A stretch of 13,420 bases of DNA from ANME-2 cluster archaeon (GTDB lineage Archaea > Halobacteriota > Methanosarcinia > Methanosarcinales > Methanogasteraceae). The notes under the pieces are model-generated. The model did no database searches, was not told the DNA's origin, and saw only the letters and a program-made list of their open reading frames with translations. The position numbers and the translations under genes were made by a program. The DNA lies in assembly GCA_003601535.1 (NCBI GenBank), contig PIXW01000217.1, forward strand, positions 1 through 13,420, written 5' to 3'. This document shows, one piece after another, positions 8,480-13,420 of the stretch; the stretch's first letter is position 1, and each line of letters begins with the position of its first letter.

Positions 8480-8721
8480 GCCGGTGCCTCCTTTTTAGCG
8501 AGATATATCCCACCGATCAGTGCAGCAAGAAGCACCAGTGACAGCACCTCGAATGGTAGCACATACGTAGTGAATATCAGTTCACCGACATGAACGATGC
8601 CTGATGAGTCACCTTTCACGAATGTGAGTGGTGTGGTGACCCATTCGGTCCCGATAATCGAGATGCCGACGACCGCCAGAAACAGCAGTGCAACGACTGC
8701 ATTTAATATTTTACTAATCAT
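8476..8721 (-). CDS. fpoJ: F420H2 dehydrogenase subunit FpoJ, C-terminal half (NuoJ-like)
   Basis: An 81-residue protein with two hydrophobic spans (about residues 7-24 and 56-74), matching the second half of NuoJ. The family-like stretch is [20 protein letters not shown] at 46-65, then [12 protein letters not shown]. It is separated from the first half by one UAG codon and one Asn codon and lies in the same reading frame, but it has its own ATG and a GGAGG ribosome site inside the end of the first gene, so it looks like a true separate gene rather than a sequencing break. The two halves sum to about 170 residues, a normal NuoJ length. Split J genes are, to my memory, also known in related fpo operons. 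Confidence 0.9.
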   Translation of the reverse strand: MISKILNAVVALLFLAVVGISIIGTEWVTTPLTFVKGDSSGIVHVGELIFTTYVLPFEVLSLVLLAALIGGIYLAKKEAPA

Positions 8722-8724
8722 ATT

Positions 8725-8988
8725 CTAGCCTCCAACCTCTCGTGTGGTCAGCATCACTGCGAACAGTATCAAAACACCGATAGCTCCGATGTACACGAAG
8801 ATCTGAACGATGCCTAAGAATGCCGCCCGGGTTAGAATATATATTACAGCCACTGCAGCGAATGATGCCAGCAGATACAGTGCACTGTGCACGATCTCCT
8901 TTGACGCAATCATCATGATTGCGGTGAACAGCAGTACGATCGCAAGCACAGCGAACACAAGCATTTCAAAATTCTCTCCAAATGTCAT
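8725..8988 (-). CDS. fpoJ: F420H2 dehydrogenase subunit FpoJ, N-terminal half (NuoJ-like)
   Basis: An 87-residue protein with three hydrophobic spans, matching the first half of NuoJ. The conserved segment is FLGIVQIFVYIGAIGVLILF (residues 57-76) followed by AVMLTT. This is the TM3 region, whose pi-bulge and rotation couple the redox site to proton transfer in complex I. KEIVHSALYLLASF at about 30-43 is also typical. The ATG at 8988 has AGGTGA upstream, placed right after the stop of the small membrane ORF. It ends in UAG, and translation resumes three bases later with the C-terminal half in the same frame. Confidence 0.92.
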   Translation of the reverse strand: MTFGENFEMLVFAVLAIVLLFTAIMMIASKEIVHSALYLLASFAAVAVIYILTRAAFLGIVQIFVYIGAIGVLILFAVMLTTREVGG

Positions 8989-8999
8989 TTATATCACCT

Positions 9000-9089
9000 T
9001 CAGATCATCGAGATGATTAGCAGCAAGATCACCAAGCCAAATCCAATAATCTCTGCGATGTAGTCCAATGGTTTCATCTTTGATTCCAT
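9000..9089 (-). CDS. Small single-span membrane protein, 29 residues, between fpoI and fpoJ
   Basis: A complete ORF too short for usual gene callers. Residues 1-8 are hydrophilic (MESKMKPL). Residues about 10-29 form one membrane span rich in Ile, Leu and Val (IAEIIGFGLVILLLIISMI with one glutamate near its start), and the protein ends within the hydrophobic stretch. The ATG at 9089 has GGAGG at 9103-9099, inside the last codons of fpoI, with nine bases between. Its TGA is followed at once by the AGGTGA ribosome site of fpoJ. The ORF thus exactly fills the only gap of more than about 15 bases inside the operon. I do not recognise a family. It may be a small accessory subunit of the membrane arm or an assembly peptide. 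The sequence evidence for translation is good; the function is inference from context. Confidence 0.65.
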   Translation of the reverse strand: MESKMKPLDYIAEIIGFGLVILLLIISMI

Positions 9090-9093
9090 TCTT

Positions 9094-9456
9094 CTATTCC
9101 TCCTCTCGCATCAGCTGCCCGGGTCCGTATATGAGCGCGTACCGGTCAGGCGATATGACTTCCACATATTCCTTGGTCATGGTCAGTGCCTCATTCGGAC
9201 ATTGATCCACACAGAGTCCGCAGAACATGCAGTGCCCAAAATCGATCATCGGGAACCACCGCCCATATCTGACGATCCGAATCGCCCGTGTCGGACAGGT
9301 CCTGGCACATATCCCGCAGCCGATGCATTTGTCGCGATCGAGTTTGTGGAGTCCTCTGTATCGATCCGATACCTCTGTTGGTATCTCCGGACACAATCTT
9401 GTCACATTCGGTCTGAATGTGTTCTTTATCGCTTCCTCAAAGTTCTCAAGTACCAT
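9094..9456 (-). CDS. fpoI: F420H2 dehydrogenase subunit FpoI (NuoI-like, two 4Fe-4S clusters)
   Basis: A 120-residue ferredoxin-like protein with two classical 4Fe-4S motifs: CIGCGICARTCP (Cys44, 47, 50, 54) and CMFCGLCVDQCP (Cys76, 79, 82, 86). These correspond to clusters N6a and N6b of complex I, which pass electrons from the input subunit toward FpoB. An extra Cys22 lies before them in a RLCPEIP segment. The start at 9456 follows GGTGATATC and comes 10 bases after the fpoH stop. The C-terminus is acidic (REEE), and its codons double as the ribosome site of the small membrane ORF. It is shorter than bacterial NuoI, as expected for the Fpo type. Confidence 0.96.
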   Translation of the reverse strand: MVLENFEEAIKNTFRPNVTRLCPEIPTEVSDRYRGLHKLDRDKCIGCGICARTCPTRAIRIVRYGRWFPMIDFGHCMFCGLCVDQCPNEALTMTKEYVEVISPDRYALIYGPGQLMREEE

Positions 9457-9466
9457 GATATCACCA

Positions 9467-10537
9467 TCACCAGATTACCCCTATAACAGAGGTCCATGCA
9501 AGATTGAGCAGTGCCAGTGGTAGTAGAACCTTCCATCCGAGCGTTGTGACCTGATCGATCCTGATCCTTGGAAGTGCCCATCTGACCATGATAATGAACA
9601 TCAGCACCAGCACCACCTTGAACACGAACCATGCGAATGGCAGCAGTCCGAAGATCGGGTGGAGATTGACAAGTATGCCTGGCAGATTCCAGCCTCCAAA
9701 GAACAGTATCACGGTGATGCACGCTCCGAGCACCATGTGGATGTACTCAGCGAAGTATCCGAGTCCGAATCTCATGCCGCTGTACTCAGTAGCCCAACCT
9801 GCGATCAGCTCCTCTTCTGCCTCGTTCTGATCGAATGGAATACGCCCCAGATCAGCGATCAGTGATACCATGAAGATCACAAATCCGAGCGGAGCCACGA
9901 TGACATACCAGATATGGCTCTGTGCACTCACAATATCAACAATATTAAGCGAATGCGCCATGATTGCCACGCTGACGATTGTAAGTCCAAGCGGGACCTC
10001 GTAGCCGATCATCCGTGCCATATTTCTGAACGCCGCAATAACAGAGAACTTGTTGTTCGATCCCCATCCTGCCATGAATATCCCGACGATGCCTATTGCT
10101 GACACCGCCTCGAGATACAGGATGCTGACGTCAAACTGCGTGACCGCAAGCGGGTAATCCCTGCCGTAGAAGACGAATGCCCCGAACGGTATCGCAACGA
10201 GCATCAATAGTGCAGATCCGAACATCAATATCGGAGCACCAGCCCATAGCGGGGTATCAACCTTATCGGGTTTCAGATCTTCCTTTGTGAATAACTTGAT
10301 CGCATCGGCAATCAACTGAAGTTCACCATGGCTGCCTCCGACACGGTTCGGTCCGATTCTGGACTGAATATCACCCGCGTACTTTCGCTCGAGCCATACA
10401 GCAAACATTGCAAAGACGAGGATTATGCCCATCGCAATAAGCCCGCAGATTCCTCGAATCCAGGGACCCCAGACCGTGTCGTTGCCAAGTATATAGTATA
10501 AACCACCTATCAGGTAGTCCATCAACGGTTCTAACAT
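9467..10537 (-). CDS. fpoH: F420H2 dehydrogenase subunit FpoH (NuoH-like)
   Basis: A 356-residue membrane protein with about eight or nine spans. It forms the membrane side of the quinone or methanophenazine chamber and the start of the proton path. Signature segments are WLERKYAGDIQSRIGPNRVG (residues 48-67) and LGRIPFDQNEAEEELIAGW (about 229-247), the latter carrying the acidic cluster on the loop that faces FpoB and FpoD. EYSGMRFGLGYFAEY follows. The ATG at 10537 has a perfect AGGAGG ribosome site that overlaps the fpoD stop codon, and no alternative start is needed. Confidence 0.96.
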   Translation of the reverse strand: MLEPLMDYLIGGLYYILGNDTVWGPWIRGICGLIAMGIILVFAMFAVWLERKYAGDIQSRIGPNRVGGSHGELQLIADAIKLFTKEDLKPDKVDTPLWAGAPILMFGSALLMLVAIPFGAFVFYGRDYPLAVTQFDVSILYLEAVSAIGIVGIFMAGWGSNNKFSVIAAFRNMARMIGYEVPLGLTIVSVAIMAHSLNIVDIVSAQSHIWYVIVAPLGFVIFMVSLIADLGRIPFDQNEAEEELIAGWATEYSGMRFGLGYFAEYIHMVLGACITVILFFGGWNLPGILVNLHPIFGLLPFAWFVFKVVLVLMFIIMVRWALPRIRIDQVTTLGWKVLLPLALLNLAWTSVIGVIW

Positions 10538-10548
10538 CTTTTATCCTC

Positions 10549-11745
10549 CTATCTGTCAGCCTCACTGTTACAGGAGTCCATCGATGCAGCGATCGCCGGG
10601 ACATCTGCGATGTACACGTTCTCAAGCATCGGAGGCAGCCCCTGCATCAGAGAAAAGGCAGGACCCCGTATCTTGACACGATATGGCTTATCCGTACCAT
10701 CACTTCTGATGTACATCGCCATCTCACCTCTCGGATCCTCTACAGGCACATAAGCCTCGCCTGGAGGCACTCTCATCGATGGGGTGCGTCTTCCGAATGG
10801 CAGCCCTTCAGGGAACAAGGGCCCCGGTTTCATCTGATCGAGTGCCTGTTCGATGATCCAGCAACTCTCCTGAATCTCACCTATCCGGACCATTACCCGG
10901 TCAAAGATATCGCCGTTCTTTGCGGTCTGTACCTTGAAATCGATATCCGGATATGTCAGTGTCGGGTATACCTTGCGTACATCATAATCGATGCCTGATG
11001 CCCGAAGCGCAGGTCCTGTAAGTCCGACTTTGATCACATCCTCCTTTGTGAGTGTGCCGATGCCAACCGTCCTCATCTTGTACACGCTGTCATCAGAGAA
11101 GAGTTCCTTGTACATCTCACACTTCTCATTGACCATTGCAAGGACATCGACCGCCTTCTCACGCCATCCATCAGGGATGTCCTCACGCACGCCTCCGAAT
11201 CTCGGGAAGGCATGTGTAATCCTTGCGCCCGTGATATCCTCGATCAGACCGAGAACATATTCCCTCTCTCTGATCATATACAGAAACATCGTGACAAAAC
11301 CAAGATCGGTTGCGTACTCGCCCGTCCCGAGTAAATGGCTCTGGATTCGGGAGAGTTCCTGCATGATCACCCTGATGTACTGGGATCGTTCCGGCGGCTC
11401 GATATCAAGCAGCCGCTCGACAGAACTGACATAAGCCTCGTTGTTCGAGAGCGCTGATAGATAACAGATTCGATCGGTTACCGGAAGACCCTGGATGTAT
11501 GTCAGACCTTCCAGTATCTTCTCAATGCCTTTGTGCCCGTACCCCATGTACAGTTTCGCTGTCTCGACGGTCTCCCCTTTCAGTTTGAGATCGATCAAAA
11601 ACGGTCCTGGCTGGATCGGGTGCTGCGGTCCGATATGTACCATCATCTCGGACTCATCAAGCACGTAATCCGGCTGCTGCGGCTCATGAATATACTCATC
11701 CATCAACTGCCGCATCCGCCTCTTGACGTCGTGTTTGTTCACCAT
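10549..11745 (-). CDS. fpoD: F420H2 dehydrogenase subunit FpoD (NuoD-like, 49 kDa subunit)
   Basis: A 398-residue soluble subunit that, with FpoB, forms the carrier-binding pocket. It derives from the NiFe-hydrogenase large subunit but lacks the metal cysteines. Visible family features are MVHIGPQHPIQPGPF at 35-49 with the conserved pocket His42, YMGYGHKGIEKILE at 66-79, RFGGVREDIP at 182-191, and the terminal SEADR. Tyr95, in DRICYLSALSNNEAY, aligns by eye with the quinone-site tyrosine; the residue before it is Cys where bacteria usually have Asp. The frame is open back to GTG 11754, but that codon is part of a GGTGA ribosome site (11755-11751), and the ATG at 11745 is five bases downstream, so I prefer it. 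Confidence 0.95.
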   Translation of the reverse strand: MVNKHDVKRRMRQLMDEYIHEPQQPDYVLDESEMMVHIGPQHPIQPGPFLIDLKLKGETVETAKLYMGYGHKGIEKILEGLTYIQGLPVTDRICYLSALSNNEAYVSSVERLLDIEPPERSQYIRVIMQELSRIQSHLLGTGEYATDLGFVTMFLYMIREREYVLGLIEDITGARITHAFPRFGGVREDIPDGWREKAVDVLAMVNEKCEMYKELFSDDSVYKMRTVGIGTLTKEDVIKVGLTGPALRASGIDYDVRKVYPTLTYPDIDFKVQTAKNGDIFDRVMVRIGEIQESCWIIEQALDQMKPGPLFPEGLPFGRRTPSMRVPPGEAYVPVEDPRGEMAMYIRSDGTDKPYRVKIRGPAFSLMQGLPPMLENVYIADVPAIAASMDSCNSEADR

Positions 11746-11754
11746 TTTGATCAC

Positions 11755-12321
11755 CTACTCAAGATAATATCTCTTAGCGGGCCACGGTTTCTTCTCGAGA
11801 GGCCACTCGCCAACGATGCTCACATTGTCGTCCTCATAAGGATATTTTGCATCTACCCGCCCAGGATACATCTCATAATCCTTGCGCAGCGGCCAATCTC
11901 CCATCATATCATCTCCGAGCACAAGCACCGTCATCTCAGGATGCCCGTTGAAGTATATGCCCATCATCTCGTGCACCTCTCGTTCGTACCAGTTCGCATG
12001 CCACCACACCGCAGTCACGGTATCGATCGATGGGTTATCATCCCTCGGCACATCTGCGTTCAGTTTCACAATCACCGAGTGTTCATACGATGCGATGAAG
12101 TAGACCACCTCGAACTTGTTCGCATCAGGAAAATCAACGCTCGTGATACCTGATAACCTGTCAAATTGCAGCTCATCCTTCAGGTACGAGCAGATATCCA
12201 CGATCCGATCCCGAGAAACGTTTGCACATACGATATATGGCGGTTTCGGATCGATCTCAGACTGTGTGATCGCATCCGGAAACTGCGCTTTCAATGAATC
12301 AAGTACGGTTTCTCCATCCAT
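11755..12321 (-). CDS. fpoC: F420H2 dehydrogenase subunit FpoC (NuoC-like, 30 kDa subunit)
   Basis: A 188-residue soluble subunit of the connecting module. The 30 kDa-subunit signature is clear at the C-terminal part: NWYEREVHEMMGIYFNGHP, followed by LVLGDDMMGDWPLRKDYEMY. The frame can be extended to 12423 inside fpoB, but the ATG at 12321 is preceded by GAGGTGA (12330-12324), which overlaps the fpoB stop, so the shorter form is the likely one. FpoC carries no cofactor and supports FpoD and FpoI. B and C are separate genes here, unlike the BC fusion I recall from Archaeoglobus fqo. Confidence 0.94.
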   Translation of the reverse strand: MDGETVLDSLKAQFPDAITQSEIDPKPPYIVCANVSRDRIVDICSYLKDELQFDRLSGITSVDFPDANKFEVVYFIASYEHSVIVKLNADVPRDDNPSIDTVTAVWWHANWYEREVHEMMGIYFNGHPEMTVLVLGDDMMGDWPLRKDYEMYPGRVDAKYPYEDDNVSIVGEWPLEKKPWPAKRYYLE

Positions 12322-12323
12322 AG

Positions 12324-12851
12324 TCACCTCACCCCGTACATCGTTCCCTTGTCGGTCTTTGCCTTGATCTTCTTCTGCAGTTCGACAAAGCCCTGGATCA
12401 GTGCTTCTGGTCGTGGCGGACATCCCGGGATGTATACATCGACAGGAAATATCTCGTCGATGTTCTGCAGTGTGCTATACGACTGGTAGAATGGACCTCC
12501 GCTGATCGAGCAGTTGCCCATACAGATGACCCACTTTGGCGAAGGCATCTGTTCGTACAGCCTTTTTAGTGTGGGGAAATACTTGCGAACAACGTAACCA
12601 CTGATCACCATCACATCCGCGTGTCTCGGCGAGCATCTCGGGATGATTCCGAATCGATCGGTGTCGTAGTGTGCACAGCCAGTAGCAATCATCTCAACGC
12701 CGCAACACCCCATCGGCTGGGTCAGGAACCAGAGCGAATTCTTCCGACCCCAGTTTATGATATCCTGCGCTGGTGATCTCTTGAGAAACTCGTGGATTGC
12801 ACTGGTGGTGGTGGTTATAACCTGCATTGGTGTTCTGATATCTTTTGCCAT
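12324..12851 (-). CDS. fpoB: F420H2 dehydrogenase subunit FpoB (NuoB-like, N2 cluster subunit)
   Basis: A 175-residue subunit holding the terminal 4Fe-4S cluster (N2) that reduces the membrane carrier. The four ligands are visible: the tandem Cys49-Cys50 in QPMGCCGVEMIA, Cys114 in GNCSISGGPF, and Cys144 in YIPGCPPRPEALIQG. Their spacing nearly matches E. coli NuoB. Three further cysteines (59, 73, 110) are present. The ATG at 12851 has AGGAGG overlapping the fpoA stop. It sits between FpoI and the FpoD/FpoH chamber. Confidence 0.96.
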   Translation of the reverse strand: MAKDIRTPMQVITTTTSAIHEFLKRSPAQDIINWGRKNSLWFLTQPMGCCGVEMIATGCAHYDTDRFGIIPRCSPRHADVMVISGYVVRKYFPTLKRLYEQMPSPKWVICMGNCSISGGPFYQSYSTLQNIDEIFPVDVYIPGCPPRPEALIQGFVELQKKIKAKTDKGTMYGVR

Positions 12852-12860
12852 AATAACCTC

Positions 12861-13256
12861 CTATCGCATCCATGACAGTGCGTCTTTCTTCCATGCATAC
12901 GCATATCCTACAAGCAGTATGAGGATGAACAGAGCCATCTCGATCACTGCCACCTGTGTAAATGCCGGAATCTCTGCCAGAATCGCTGAATTTTTGTAAG
13001 AAACCGCCCACGGATATAAGAAAAGAACCTCGACATCAAACAGCACAAAAACAATCGCATACAGATAATACGAGATATTGAACTGTACCTGTGCCGGTCC
13101 TATCGGTTCCTTTCCACACTCATAAGTGGTGCTCTTGAATCTATTCGGGCTTCTGGGAGAGATTTGCTTCACAATGAACATGATGACGAACGGTATGATC
13201 AACGCAAGAACAAGCATTACCGCAATCGGTATGTAGTTTACTATTCCATTCATCAT
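12861..13256 (-). CDS. fpoA: F420H2 dehydrogenase subunit FpoA (NuoA-like), first gene of the operon
   Basis: A 131-residue protein with three spans, the NuoA size. The family motif YECGKEPIGPAQVQF at about 45-59 is followed by FDVEVLFLYPWAV (about 73-85), whose acidic residues face the proton path next to NuoJ and NuoK. The ATG at 13256 is preceded by AGGAGGT. A second in-frame ATG follows directly at 13253, so the first residue is uncertain by one. The start overlaps the stop of a seven-codon upstream ORF. It is the first gene after the promoter. Confidence 0.95.
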   Translation of the reverse strand: MMNGIVNYIPIAVMLVLALIIPFVIMFIVKQISPRSPNRFKSTTYECGKEPIGPAQVQFNISYYLYAIVFVLFDVEVLFLYPWAVSYKNSAILAEIPAFTQVAVIEMALFILILLVGYAYAWKKDALSWMR

Positions 13257-13276
13257 CGTGTCAACCTCCTGATCAT
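13253..13276 (-). CDS. Possible seven-residue leader ORF (MIRRLTR) before fpoA
   Basis: ATG 13276-13274 has its own AAGGAGG ribosome site at 13292-13286 with nine bases between. It runs seven codons, including tandem AGG-AGG arginine codons that are at the same time the ribosome site of fpoA, and stops at a TGA that overlaps the first fpoA ATG. This would let a ribosome finish the leader and restart on fpoA. It may equally be a chance ORF made by two nearby ribosome sites; no further evidence of translation can be seen. Confidence 0.35.
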   Translation of the reverse strand: MIRRLTR

Positions 13277-13299
13277 ATCTTCAAGCCTCCTTGTTATAC

Positions 13300-13313
13300 G
13301 GTCATAATCGACC
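13300..13313 (-). other. Small hairpin in the fpoA leader
   Basis: In minus-strand RNA, GGUC and GACC pair around a GAUUAU loop, just upstream of the first AAGGAGG. Four pairs only, so weak on its own, but its place before the leader ribosome site makes it worth noting. Confidence 0.3.
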
Positions 13314-13347
13314 TTTGATTGTCTCGGTTTCTATGGTTTTTACTATA

Positions 13348-13358
13348 GTATAAAAGGT
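13348..13358 (-). promoter_or_regulatory. fpoA: TATA box of the fpo operon promoter
   Basis: The minus strand reads CCTTTTATACT, with a purine-rich ACAAA just upstream as a weak BRE. Archaeal initiation about 25 bases downstream would place the transcript start near 13325 and give a leader of about 70 bases before fpoA. No other promoter-like gap exists inside the operon, so this is probably the main promoter. Confidence 0.65.
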
Positions 13359-13420
13359 TTGTCACGTTATCATCAGTTACGGACAAAGACGACTCTGAAT
13401 CGAATGTTATCGTGAAAAAA

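Noticed and set aside
11746..11754. GTG start extending FpoD by three codons
   Set aside because: The GTG is part of the GGTGA ribosome site that serves the ATG at 11745.
11533..12153. A 206-residue plus-strand ORF opposite fpoC and fpoD
   Set aside because: It is antisense to two well-conserved genes, His/Arg-rich, with no ribosome site or recognisable motif; a codon-bias shadow.
12322..12423. Upstream start extending FpoC into fpoB
   Set aside because: The extra 34 residues are an fpoB shadow; the ATG at 12321 has a good ribosome site and begins like other short NuoC proteins.
13362..13414. TCACG and CGTGA arms upstream of the fpo TATA box as an operator
   Set aside because: The arms are five bases with imperfect extension and about 40 bases between them, which is expected by chance.
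1..13420. tRNA, rRNA and CRISPR arrays
   Set aside because: No clover-leaf-like or regularly repeated segments were seen when reading both strands; nearly all of the window is coding.

Overview
The window is archaeal. Its core is a 13-gene complex-I-type operon, fpoABCDHIJ(N)J(C)KLMN plus one gene at the usual fpoO position, all on the minus strand (positions 13256 down to 2685). Operons of this kind encode the membrane and connecting modules of F420H2 dehydrogenase (Fpo/Fqo) in Methanosarcina-type methanogens and related methane- or alkane-oxidising Euryarchaeota and in Archaeoglobus. Gene content, archaeal TATA/BRE-like promoter, GGAGG/GGTGA ribosome sites and roughly 50% GC in sampled fpo lines all fit. 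I cannot fix the genus. No NADH-input genes (nuoE, F, G) and no F420H2-oxidising fpoF are in the window, so the input subunit must be encoded elsewhere.

Layout from right to left, in the direction of transcription. 13257-13420 is the promoter and leader, with a TATA box, a small hairpin and a seven-codon upstream ORF whose stop overlaps the fpoA start. 13256-9094 holds fpoA, B, C, D, H, I: the quinone-site and iron-sulfur connecting module plus the A and H membrane subunits. 9089-9000 is a 29-residue single-span membrane ORF with its own ribosome site, which exactly fills the only sizeable gap in the operon. 8988-8476 is NuoJ split in two. 8479-3105 is fpoK, L, M, N, the proton-pumping arm. 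3101-2404 holds two soluble proteins I do not recognise by sequence. A hairpin plus U-tract terminator at 2347-2401 closes the operon.

Left of the terminator the character changes. A single large gene (2217-415) encodes a DUF262/HNH protein of the GmrSD/SspE type, probably antiviral, in more AT-rich DNA. It is followed by the 5' end of an IS4-family-like transposase that runs off the left edge (219-1). This flank looks like accessory DNA next to a core energy-metabolism operon.

Working together: electrons from F420H2, through an FpoF-like or other input subunit, would pass the two 4Fe-4S clusters of FpoI and the N2-type cluster of FpoB to a membrane carrier bound at FpoB/FpoD/FpoH. The carrier is methanophenazine or menaquinone and cannot be decided here. 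The redox step drives proton translocation through FpoH, J, K, L, M and N.

The most interesting points are the unannotated small membrane ORF between fpoI and fpoJ, the in-frame single UAG separating the two J halves, the two unrecognised soluble genes at the operon end, and the leader ORF before fpoA.
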